Source: Hemileia vastatrix
Lineage: Eukaryota > Basidiomycota > Pucciniomycetes > Pucciniales > Zaghouaniaceae
NCBI GenBank assembly: GCA_030280995.1
Contig: JASXTE010000007.1
Coordinates: 4,448,001 to 4,512,000, forward strand
DNA: 64,000 nucleotides
Direction: 5' to 3'
In this document: piece after piece, positions 44,944 to 54,452 of the stretch
Layout: each line of letters starts with the position of its first letter
Numbering within the stretch: the first letter of the stretch is position 1
Position numbers and translations under genes: made by a program
The notes under the pieces: generated by a model
Told to the model about the DNA's origin: nothing
Seen by the model: the letters and a program-made list of their open reading frames with translations, nothing else
Databases searched by the model: none

Positions 44944-46236
44944 TGAAGACAATCCTATAGTACTAGCTATAGGCCTTGACCAAGAGACTTGGAGTAAAAC
45001 TGGAGAGAAAAATAATTGCCCTTTTGAGAAAATACTAGGTGAGATTTATTTGCTACAGCAAATCAGAGACTGTTTCTATACCCTTTCCAACACACTTCTT
45101 GACTGCTTAACAAGTCAAGAAAGTATCCAATAGCAGACCACTGAGAGCCAAAACACCAGAAACCAGAAATGCAGAATGATCCACACCAGAAAAACAAAAC
45201 ACTGTGCACTTGTTGCACAGAAAACATTAATAATACTTGATTCAGGTTGCAAATCTACACCAGAGAATCCAGTTGCCAAAGTTGAGTTGAATGAAGAACT
45301 AACTTTGCAACAAACACAGCCAATTGTGGCCAAAAAACAATGAAAACTGAGTGAGAACAATGATATCACCTCTAAATGGATGCATGATAATTAAAGTTTC
45401 CAAAAACTGTCTTATTCATTATGTACACACAGACCACCCTCTAAAAAATTCATGCACTGCAACAAATTTGGCACTTTTGCAACCTAATTGAATAAAAACC
45501 GTCTAAAAGCACTCCCCAGAATTCTATAACCAACACAGGTGGCCTGACTTGAAGTGGCCAGACCTCCCTGAAGCCAAAAACAACCAAAATCCTCCAACAA
45601 AGCCCAAAATACTTAGAAAAATCCACCACAACTACTAAAACCCTCAAAACACAAAATTAAGTTATGACAACATTGAGACATAAAATATAAAGCCAAATTA
45701 GCTCTACTTAATGGTACTAAGAGATTAACCCTAAGACTTAAAATTAGCCCATAAAACACAAAAAAAAAATAAACAGCTATCTTTTAGAAATGAAAAATGA
45801 GAAAATGACCCCTTAAACCTTAGAATATGAAAAATGTCATCAAGAAATGAAATATAAAGAAAACAGGGGGCTATCCAATTATAGTACCCACATTCCCATA
45901 TTCCCAATATTCTCTGATTAAAACCAGAAAAAAAGTAAATTATTCAACCAATGTCAATTAAGACATACCAAAACATCACCAATTAAACAGCTATGTTTTA
46001 GAAATGAAAAATGAGAAAATGACCCCTTAAAACTTAGAATATGAAAAATGTCATCAAGAAATGAAATATAAAGAAAAACCGGGGCTATCCAATTATAATA
46101 CCCACATACCCATAGTCCCAATATTTACTGATTAAAACCAGAAAAATATTGAATTATTCAACCAATGTCAATTAAGACATACCAAAACAGCACCAAACAG
46201 ACCAACAAAGGCCTCTTCCAATTTTGGAAGACCACA
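44944..46236 (-). repeat. 3' LTR of E with a 214-bp tandem duplication
   Basis: The LTR runs from TGAAGACAATCC to GGAAGACCACA (1293 bp). A block starting AAACAGCTAT at 45771 is repeated at 45985, a 214-bp tandem duplication that accounts for part of its greater length. The polypurine-tract complement TCCTCCCCCC follows at 46237. Confidence 0.85.
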
Positions 46237-46317
46237 TCCTCCCCCCAATTGAGAATTTTTGCATTCTCCTTCACCAAAACCACCATTTTCACACATTTTT
46301 CAAAACTCATCACTGAA

Positions 46318-46909
46318 ATGGGTCCCTGTCAATACTGTATTGACCATAACCTCATCTGTACCATAACACCACCAATTCATCCATACAGAAATTCTTCTGA
46401 TTTCTGCTATTCCAGAAAGAAATCTCGCTCCAGATCTTGTCCATTATCATCTGCAACAGATTCACCACCCCCTCAACCTGGTTCATCTTCCAGCAAAACC
46501 AAATGATCTAGGCCTTACATCTTGATACCCAGATTAATCAACAATTTACACCCTTCCAAAAAGAGTTCCAACACTACCACAACCACTTGCTCTACCATAC
46601 CTGGTCCTTCTGATGGTAAAACCAATGCTTCTCCATAGTTTAATTTAAGCTGATGAATTTCCAGTTCATTTCCATCCAGACACTGATGATGACAATGTTG
46701 GAACCATTGAAATACCACCACCCAATCAATTTCCCACCATCAAGCAAAAATTCCTACAACACTCTTCTCAACAAAAACATCTCATTTTAAACTACTTCCA
46801 ATCCACTCATGCCAAAGATCCACAGGAAATTGAGAAAAGAAGACACCTCATCCACCAGTTCAAGACTAGTGCTGAACACTTTGATTCATCTTTAAATTCT
46901 CTACTGTAA
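46318..46909 (+). pseudogene. Z1 of E
   Basis: It reads MGPCQYCIDHNLICTITPP, then a degraded second half where SCDACYSRKKTC in D is SSDFCYSRKKSRSR, so two cluster Cys are lost. The upstream ATG used in C is ATT here. STIPGPSDGK and the QQKHLILNYFQST-like end are kept; stops and a shift lie between. It is the most decayed Z1 copy. Confidence 0.7.
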
Positions 46910-47574
46910 TTAATTTTTGCCTGAAATTCTTGACTTAGAAATAAAATAATAAAAAAACTTCTCAGTTTTAAGTCTTGGGGGATTCATCCTCAGTTTTAAG
47001 TCTTGGGGGAATAACAGCCCTCATTTTATAGTGTTGGGGGACTCAAAACTCTCATTTTATAGTCTTGGGGGACTCAAAAACCCTCAGTTAATAGTCTTGG
47101 GTCACTTAAAACCGGAATCATAAAGACAGAACCAGAGATCAAACTATTAAAGAACAAAGAAAATAAACTAACATTTTAGGGTTAATGTTCTACAGATCAG
47201 CCAGTCATCAGTTACCCTCACACTTGCCTTAACTAAATTCAGAGACTCCCCCTTTGGATGCCCTTTTCCAGAATTACACCAAAATCACATTATCAGTTTA
47301 TAGTCCTGAAGGACTCAACCATCAAACCATCCTCAGTTTATAGTCTTGTGGGACTACACTATTTTTTAGTTTAAAGCTTGATTGACTGACAACAGTTTTC
47401 AGTTTAAAGTCTTGACTGACTTTTCACACTTTGCATAAAACATTCAGCCCCAATTTTATGGCCAATACTCTGAAACGGCCCTTCTGAACTTCCAATTTTC
47501 TTCATCATATAGACATGACTGATAAAGATTTTTCTTTTATCTCTTTTCTCTTCATTGTGGTCTCATCATAGTTA
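46910..47574 (+). repeat. Z1-Z2 spacer of E with about nine GGGGGACT motifs
   Basis: Copies of CAGTTTTAAGTCTTGGGGGA and variants lie between 46957 and 47420, some with the second arm changed (GGATT, GGAAT). The conserved stem-loop module is at about 47165-47270. The layout matches C and D. Confidence 0.75.
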
Positions 47575-47690
47575 ATGGCCAGATCCCCAGATTTTGACCC
47601 ATCAGACCATCCTTGTTTCACTGCTCCCAAGGACTATGCTTGCAAAAAGTGTATCAACATGTGCAGACCTTGCACCTTCACTCTTCCAAA
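47575..47690 (+). pseudogene. Z2 of E: N-terminal fragment
   Basis: The ATG at 47575 gives MARSPDFDPSDHPCFTAPKD, then YACKKCINMCRPCTFTLPN. This keeps all cysteines of the first cluster half (C-x2-C-x6-C). Sequence then switches to antisense RT near 47690, removing the second half and the rest of the gene. Confidence 0.75.
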
Positions 47691-48590
47691 TCATTTCATA
47701 TTCCCAAAAAGAAATCCTTATACCAGGGTTCTCCTTCAACACCACATTTCCATAATCAGTGGAAGGTCCTTTGATTCCACCATCATCAATATATATACCA
47801 GCATGAGTAGGAACCTCATCCTGAAAAATCCAAGCCATTTGTGCTTGATATACTTCTACTGAATTAGTTGCTCCTTGAGACAACCTAGTGAGCTGAAATC
47901 ATCCAAGAAAAGTCTCAAATGTTGTAAGTGGCTGTTAATCTGTGTGAAGTTCCCTTTTATCATAACCACCCATAATATCACCCAAACTATAACACACCAT
48001 ACACACAGAAGCTTTTACAAAGTCCTCTGCACTTGGAGGCATCCCTGCATCCTTGATAGTGACTCTATTCAAGGCCCTAAGATCATGCACCACCCCCAGC
48101 TTCACATTCTGCTACTTTTCACAAAACACCAGACTTGACTAACTAGAAGTCAATTGTTTGTATAAACCAGTACTGACACTTTCCCTAACAATCTCTACAA
48201 TATCATCCCTAATAGCAGCTGGAATTGGAAAAGGTTTGATTTTCCAAGGTTCATGACTAACCACATGAATCAAAAGAGTGTTTCAAAACACCCCTTTCCT
48301 CTTCCACAAATATCACTGCTTTCTCCCTCAGCACAATGATGTGCAACAAAAACTTCTTTTCCTCATCAGAAAACCATCAATCAGAACCAAAATTAACAAC
48401 TTTCAACCTTTCCACAGTCACCTTAGCAGTTTCCATTAAATCAGCATGACTCTTCACCAGAGTAGTACAGTACGAATCTCTTGAAAAAGGAGGTCTCTTC
48501 AAAGGAGGATTCAAACCTGGAGGAATAGGCTTATTGACAGGCCTAATCTTCTGCGCTACCTTCTTGTAATTTGCTGCTCCACCTTCAACT
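47691..48590 (-). pseudogene. Reverse transcriptase remnant of E
   Basis: It reads SQGATNSVEVYQAQMAW and YIDDGGIKGPSTDYGN (47602-47883), with earlier RT parts up to about 48590 matching C in pieces. The polymerase box YIDD is kept. The thumb and everything downstream are deleted. Confidence 0.8.
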
Positions 48591-49440
48591 TGAGGGATCT
48601 ACAGGAAATCTTCACCACCAAACCTGGAACAAAAACCAAGGGTTTCCCCATTACTCACATGTGTTGCCAAGGTAATTTTTTTGAAAAAAGTAGAAGAAAC
48701 CCTAGCTATGCACAATTTGGAGGAATTACTTTTGATCCCCAATATCACCACTCCAAAACTTTTTTGCAATTTCACATATTCATCCTCACTTCCATCTTCT
48801 AAATCTTCAAATCTTGATTCATCTTCTAAATTACATCTTTTACAATTATGCAGTTTATCCTGATGCTGGAGGCCCAAAAAATGATCTTGTTGATCTTCTT
48901 TTTTCAAAAACTTGTGCAGTTCAACCTCATGCTGGAGGCCCAAAAATGATCTTGAAGATCTTCACAAAAAGAATTCTTTTCTTCTTTCTTGATTATGTTC
49001 TGATTATTTTCTTGATTTTCTTCATTTATCTTGAAATTTTTATTTTCTTTTCTTGAGTTTTTTTCTATCCTACAAGAATAATCAGGGGTTTGCCCAATGT
49101 TCACAAAGGTGGTCAAGGATATGTTTTTGAAAGGTGTAGAAGAAAACCTAGCGGTGCACAATTGGAAGGAGTTACTTTTTGACCCCAATCTCACCACTCC
49201 ACAGCTTTTTCACATATCTTTCAATAAAGATATATAACCAATCTTTTTATTTGAACTTGAATTAAAAATAATTGAAAATCTTGAGAGAGAACAGACACTT
49301 GATAAAAAACATGAAGAATACTTTCAGAGAAGAGAAACATTAAAAAGAGAAAGTTGAAAGTCCACTTGGTATATCTCCAAGGGAGCTGACCTACTACAAC
49401 CTAAGATTTCCTCATCTTAGGAAAAGGCTGTAGCACTTGG
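48591..49440 (-). pseudogene. Protease-RT linker of E with duplicated unit
   Basis: Two copies of the KSFGVV-x-LGIKSNSSKLC, SSTFFKKIT, ATHVSNGETLGF unit lie at about 48630-48760 and 49085-49197. Two copies of a QDHF-GLQH/QDKLH repeat lie between them, as in C. Confidence 0.6.
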
Positions 49441-49926
49441 GCAATCAGCCCTATAGACTCCCTCTAGAGACTGAGCCACACTCCAAAAAAACCAGAGGGA
49501 GCACCCACTTCTTTTTTTCTCCTACAACAATCCATCCACTGGTACATTAAAGACAAAACTGTCCTGGTCTCCCAACCATTCTCTCCAGGAGATGATAACC
49601 TCATGTGAAGTCTCCTTTCATCTTCACCAGTCAACTCCAAACTGATTCCAACATCAAACTGATAACCAATTCTTGTTTGAAAATCCATCAAGAATGGCCC
49701 ACCCAAAACAGCTTTTACAGTGCCTTTGGCAATGTAAAAACAAAACTTCCCTGAGGCTCTAACAACGTCGAGCTTCACAAATTCTTATGTTCCAATTAAT
49801 TCAGTGACATGGCCACCAATTCATGTCTTGATGGGGAGTCCCAAATCAGTATCCTCAAACATAGAAATTAGGTTAATCTGAGAGCCTGAATATACCAATG
49901 CCCTATCCTCCCTGCCATTCAGAGTG
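49441..49926 (-). pseudogene. Protease remnant of E
   Basis: It reads GGPFLMDFQTRIGYQFDVG (49464-49778); the active-site region at about 49895 has VYSGSQINLISMFE, where Tyr replaces the catalytic Asp. Similarity to C ends at CAGAGTG near 49926, followed by unrelated DNA. Confidence 0.75.
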
Positions 49927-50730
49927 TTACTGGACAACCTACGCACAAGGTTGAGGGTTTTCCTGGAAGTGAGATGGAGAAAGGAGTTTAGAAACTTTGT
50001 CAAGGCACAGAGAATATGTTTGAGGAAGTGATTTGAACATGACTCAAAGGAGGAACTACTGCTTTGAGATATTTTCGAGGATAATTCTAATATAATTTAA
50101 AGGTAATATTAAAATTCTTGAAATCTCACAAAGGGTTGGAAACTCAATAATCAAAAGATTTAGGATTTAGAAATGATTACTGAGAAAATAAGGAAAGATA
50201 AAATAATAATGATTTAACCTAAAGCTTTGCCACTATTAACTATATATACGTTTAATAATTTAATTCTAAAGAATGTGGAACCAAAAAACCAACCCTTTTT
50301 ATATTTTTTACTCCTCCTCACATTCACCTCATACCCATCCATTATTCCCCACACCACAGACCAAAAAAAATACATCTATTACACCTGGACCCCCTCACTA
50401 ACATCCGTCAACCCTTTAATCCTCCACTATCCATTCCGTCCATGCTCACTACCCCTTTTAATAATTCACAGACATTTAATAACCCTTTTAGTGTACTATT
50501 ACATTGACTATTGCGCTGTGCGTTGCTTATTGAGGAAAATACTGAGACACACTATTGAGAGATTGACTAATTTAGATTTAGAATTTTAGGCTAGCGTGGT
50601 TGAATAGTGAGTACACAAAGGAAAGTCGCAGTTGCTATGGAGAATTGCTTTCTGCGCTTTGAGTATGGATTTAGACCTCTGTATTATTGATTTAATGAGC
50701 TGCTTTTGCCTCGAGTGTCATGTGGCGCTA
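49927..50730. other. Unassigned DNA between E and LTR F
   Basis: AT-rich sequence with short ORFs only. It starts TGTTACTGG and has a TATATATA-like run near 50240 and a CT/CA-rich stretch at 50285-50420. It could be part of another LTR, but I found no second copy to prove it. Confidence 0.4.
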
Positions 50731-51866
50731 TGGTAAGGTAAACTCTTACAGTCTCCTTGCTGTAAGCAGAATCTGGAGGAGATATGTGGATTTAGTGGAA
50801 ACCCCTTCCTTCCAACAAAATAACAAAATGGGAATTCTAAATCACTAAGCTAACCAGTCTACTTGGTTCTGATTGTAAAAAAATAATGAAACTCTAAAAT
50901 ATTTAACACTTATTGAGATTTAAATAAAAAGGTGGCTGTTGAGAAATGAAATACTGATAACAACAATTAAGGTGTACCAGTGAAAGATCTGAAAAGATTG
51001 ACTTTTATTTTTTTATAATAATTTAAATTTTTATGAGACAGCAATAATCAAGTCCCAGTGATGAAGACCTTTCTAAAGATACCCTGTATGAAGTGTGATT
51101 TAAATTGTTGAGTAGTATTTCTAAAATGTTATATATAAAATATAAAGTTATAAGGGTATTACAAATTTATTTAATTTGTTGAGTAATATAAAATAAGACC
51201 GTGGTGGTTAATGATTAAGCTGTATGTTGTATCCCCCCCCCTCAATTTCGAGTTTGAGAGGCTCTTAAGTATTCCTAGTCACATGCCTAAGTTTTCCCCT
51301 CCAGAGCTCTCCCAGAGTCAATCCGGAGTCGGTAAGGAGTCCGTACGGAGTCGAAGCGGAGTCCGTATGGAGTCCAAACAGAGTCTGTCCGGACTTCCGG
51401 ACTCAATTAGAACCTTTAAAACTATAATATAAAATCTAAAAAAATTACACATGATAGAGCCACTTCCCCTTTACATTCCAAACTATTTTTCGTAGTCTGC
51501 GCAGCTCTAATCACCCTATTAAAAATTCACCAAAGTTAAGTAATTTCTAAAAACGTAAGTATTTCTATAAAACTTTAAAATTCATTTAAAAAAATAAAAG
51601 AAAAATAGTAAAAATTCTGGGAAAATTTCCCAAGGTTCTTGAGTGACTCGACTTGATACTTTTAAATTCTTCAGACCGTAAAAATAAGTTTTCTCCGTAA
51701 AATAAATTGTTTTCGCGTAGGCATTTGCTCTTGACCAATTTCTTCATATTTAAAACTCAAATAAATTAAATAAAACCCTTTTATAAAAAATAATAACACC
51801 GATCTTGCACGCTGTAATAACTCCATTTACGTACTTAGGTGCCATACTAAACTTTAGGCTACCACA
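50731..51866 (-). repeat. LTR F: 3' LTR of another related gypsy element
   Basis: It starts TGGTAAGGTAAACTCTTACAGT, similar to the first 40 bp of the A LTR, and ends GGCTACCACA followed by the polypurine-tract complement TCCTCCCTCC and AATTGAGAATGTCCCC, as in A and E. Length is about 1.14 kb. The middle is not alignable with A by eye. Confidence 0.72.
51325..51390. repeat. Six-unit 11-bp minisatellite inside LTR F, core GGAGTC
   Basis: GGAGTC or AGAGTC begins at 51325, 51336, 51347, 51358, 51369 and 51380, exactly 11 bp apart. Interunits alternate CGTAC/GAAGC/CGTAT. Reversed, the core is GACTCC, close to the GAACTC core at 30768. GGACTTCCGGACTC follows, an inverted relative of the unit. Confidence 0.85.
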
Positions 51867-52722
51867 TCCTCCCTCCAATTGAGAATGTCCCCATTTGTAA
51901 AACTTTGCATAAGTGATTGAGCAATTCCAAAAGAATTATCTTTTCTAATTAAATAATTTGATAAATTTGTTTTAGCTGGTCTTCTTTTAATTCTTTATAA
52001 TAAAAACGTTGTTTCTTCTTCTCTGGCTTGATATAACATAAAATAAAATAATATAAATCTTGTCAGTATAGTCTAGTATATAAGTATGATATAATAGTGT
52101 TTTTTTATGGTCCTACTACTTATTGATAAATGATTTAGTGATTAAACCTCAGGGGAATACTAATAGAATAGTTATACTCAAATAAAACTCACAATACTTG
52201 GATTTAAATGCGTGCTAGTGGTGGAAAATAGAAGAATAAAATATAGTTATAGCTTATATAAAGATAATATCAATCTATAATGGCTTTATAATATATTTCT
52301 GAATGTTAATAATTGTATTGTAGTGGTTGTTTGAATTGTAGTAATTGAATGATGATAATAACCCGTCAAAATCCCTTCTTACTTATACCCAAATCCACTG
52401 GAGTGCACAGACTTTCAATCCAGATGATGTCACTGCTATCCCCGGCAATTAAAGCACTGTGAGGGCCCATCACCTCCCCATGGCGTCAACTTCAAGCAGT
52501 TTCAACACCCAGACCTCCAGTAAGGACCCTCCATCACTATTAATAATAACACAGATCCATACCATAAATAGAAAACCCAGATAAAAGCGGATACCATAAA
52601 GAAACAGGTAAAATAAATAATCAAAAAGAGATTTAATGAAACTAAAAGCATATAAGGGAAACAAATAAAATTTCCAAGCCCCCAATAATATCCCCAAGAA
52701 TCCATATTAACCCAGAAACATC
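51867..52722. other. Polypurine tract and remnant of element F, then unassigned DNA
   Basis: The first about 60 bp match the region beside the 3' LTR in A and E. Beyond about 51950 there is no clear similarity. On the minus strand near 52450 a short CFNC stretch resembles the start of a zinc knuckle, but the frame is broken at once. The tandem copia array begins at 52723. Confidence 0.45.
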
Positions 52723-53292
52723 TGATAACAATGATAATAAAAGATTAGTGGACTTAGTGGACAGAGGGAGGATGGACACGAGAAGAGGTTGGACAAGGAC
52801 AGAGAAAAATCTACCTGATAACAATGATAATAAAAGATTAGTGGACTTAGTGGACAGAGGGAGGATGGACACGAGAAGAGGTTGGACAAGGACAGAGAAA
52901 CTAGGGACAAAAGTAAAGATAAGTAAAGTGGACGAATAATAATAATAAATAAGGGAGAAAGAAATGGATGCATTGCTGAGGAAGAGCACACATACAATCT
53001 ACCTGATAACAATGATAATAAAAGATTAGTGGACTTAGTGGACAGAGGGAGGATGGACACGAGAAGAGGTTGGACAAGGACAGAGAAACTAGGGACAAAA
53101 GTAAAGATAAGTAAAGTGGACGAATAATAATAATAAATAAGGGAGAAAGAAATGGATGCGGAAAGAGAAACAACACCGCATCCATTTATAGAATGCTTGT
53201 AATATCGATATGTATTTAGACTAGAGTAGAATTATAAACTAACATATAATATAGTCGTTAAATATTATTATAGTAAGCGATGATATTTAACA
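52723..53292 (-). repeat. Copia LTR 1 (3' LTR of copy 1, outer edge of the array)
   Basis: On the plus strand it runs TGATAACAAT to ATTTAACA (570 bp). The left flank ACATC (52718-52722) is host DNA, the candidate target duplication. It contains three partial copies of a repeat that starts TGATAACAATGATAATAAAAG (52723, 52816, 53004), two of them about 150 bp long. A hairpin overlaps the TATA box. Confidence 0.93.
53150..53190 (-). promoter_or_regulatory. TATA box overlapping a perfect hairpin in copia LTR 1
   Basis: On the minus strand TATAAA (53190-53185) leads into a 12-bp inverted repeat: arms AAATGGATGCGG and CCGCATCCATTT at 53150-53161 and 53176-53187, with a 14-nt loop. RNA starting about 25-30 nt after the TATA box would begin within the second arm. 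The same block recurs in LTR 2 (57828-57868) and LTR 3 (62506-62546). Confidence 0.65.
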
Positions 53293-53303
53293 CCCTCCCG
53301 TGC

Positions 53304-54452
53304 TCAAGACAGCAATGGATGAAGATTAAGTTTATCTACAAATTCATTATGTTTAATGCGAGAAAGTGATTTAGTTAAGATATCAGCACACATATCATTG
53401 GTCGAGACATAGTCTATATCTAATTCTTTATTGTTAACAAGTTCATGCAACCAACACACTCGGGTATTGATATGTCTAGTTCGATGTTGATAGAGTGGGT
53501 TGAGAGCAAGTTTGATGGCGCCTTGATTGTCACCAATTAATTTGACTTCAGACAGTTGAATCGAGAAGTCATTAAAGAGTTCTTTCATCCAAAGTAAGTC
53601 TTGCCCACATTCAGTCATTGAGTAATATTCAGATTCAGAGACAGATAATGAAACGGATTGTTGTTTGCTGGAACGCCAACTGAGTAATCCTAAGTGAAAA
53701 ACTAAGGTTCCAGATGTAGATTTTGAGTCTTCTGACTTATTGTAATCAGAGTCGGCATAGCCTGTAAGAACACCCAATTGAGAGTTAGTGACATTGCCCA
53801 AGGTAAGACCATAATTCTTGGTTAACTGAAGATAACGTAAAATATGGAAAAAAGATGTTATTTGTTGATCGGTGGGTTCATTGAGGTATTGAGCAAGAGC
53901 ACTAGCTGCAAATGCTAGGTCGGGCCGAGTACAGAGAACTAGGTAGTTAAGCAGACCAATAGCCCTTCTGTAATTGAAAAGACTGGTTAGTTTAGTTGTT
54001 GAGCATTTGGTGAAATGAAGATTCGGAACAAGAGGGGTGGTAACAGTTCGACAGGATTCATGATTAAATTCTTTTAATATATTTTTGATGTATAATTGTT
54101 GAGAAAGTGTGATAGTTCGGTTTGATCTGTTTCTGGTGACCTTCATTCCAAGTACCCATTTAAGTTCTCCTTGATCATCCATGTCAAAAACTTGAGATAT
54201 TTTGTTTTTGAAGTCGTTGACTGCTGGACCACCAATAATAAGATCATCGACATGTATGAAGACATAACAGGGGTTCGCAAGATCTTGATTGAGAAACAGA
54301 CAAGGATCAGCTTTGCTGGCCTTAAAACCAATGTCGGAGAAGAATGTAGCTAATTTATTATACCAACAACGAGGACTTTGTTTCAATCCGTATAAGGATT
54401 TTTTGAGGTGAAGACAATAATCTTTATTTTTGGGTGAATAGCCATTTGGAAA
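53304..54452 (-). CDS. Copia copy 1 pol C-terminal part: RT palm/thumb and RNase H
   Basis: It continues the frame of the upstream ORF after a TGA. It has FPNGYSPKNKDYCLHLKKSL, YGLKQSPRCWYNKL, the RT box FIHVDDLIIGG, then RNase H with TGYADSDYNKSEDSKSTSG, ESEYYSMTECGQDLLWMKEL, GDNQGAIKLALNP and HRTRHINTR. It ends at 53304, a few bases from the polypurine tract AGCACGGGAGGG. It would be translated only by readthrough or independent initiation. Confidence 0.88.
   Translation of the reverse strand, partial: FPNGYSPKNKDYCLHLKKSLYGLKQSPRCWYNKLATFFSDIGFKASKADPCLFLNQDLANPCYVFIHVDDLIIGGPAVNDFKNKISQVFDMDDQGELKWVLGMKVTRNRSNRTITLSQQLYIKNILKEFNHESCRTVTTPLVPNLHFTKCSTTKLTSLFNYRRAIGLLNYLVLCTRPDLAFAASALAQYLNEPTDQQITSFFHILRYLQLTKNYGLTLGNVTNSQLGVLTGYADSDYNKSEDSKSTSGTLVFHLGLLSWRSSKQQSVSLSVSESEYYSMTECGQDLLWMKELFNDFSIQLSEVKLIGDNQGAIKLALNPLYQHRTRHINTRVCWLHELVNNKELDIDYVSTNDMCADILTKSLSRIKHNEFVDKLNLHPLLS

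Larger units (their letters stand above)
44944..49926 (-). mobile_element. E: internally deleted relative of C
   Basis: A 3' LTR (44944-46236), polypurine tract, antisense Z1, spacer and start of Z2 are followed at about 47690 by a direct jump into RT, with the Z2 remainder, 3' noncoding DNA, integrase and RNase H missing. The minus-strand pol pieces then run through the linker to protease and stop at about 49926, where similarity ends. No 5' LTR or gag remains. Confidence 0.83.

Noticed and set aside
49927..50730. Possible solo LTR starting TGTTACTGG
   Set aside because: No matching end, second copy, or polypurine tract could be identified, so it is listed only as unassigned DNA.
52430..52490. 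CFNC stretch on the minus strand resembling a Gag zinc knuckle
   Set aside because: Stops follow immediately and no capsid similarity surrounds it; too weak to call.
52642..53185. Leu/Ser-rich minus-strand ORFs and Arg/Asp-rich plus-strand ORFs over the copia LTRs
   Set aside because: They lie entirely inside LTR repeats and reflect repeat composition; no domain is recognisable.
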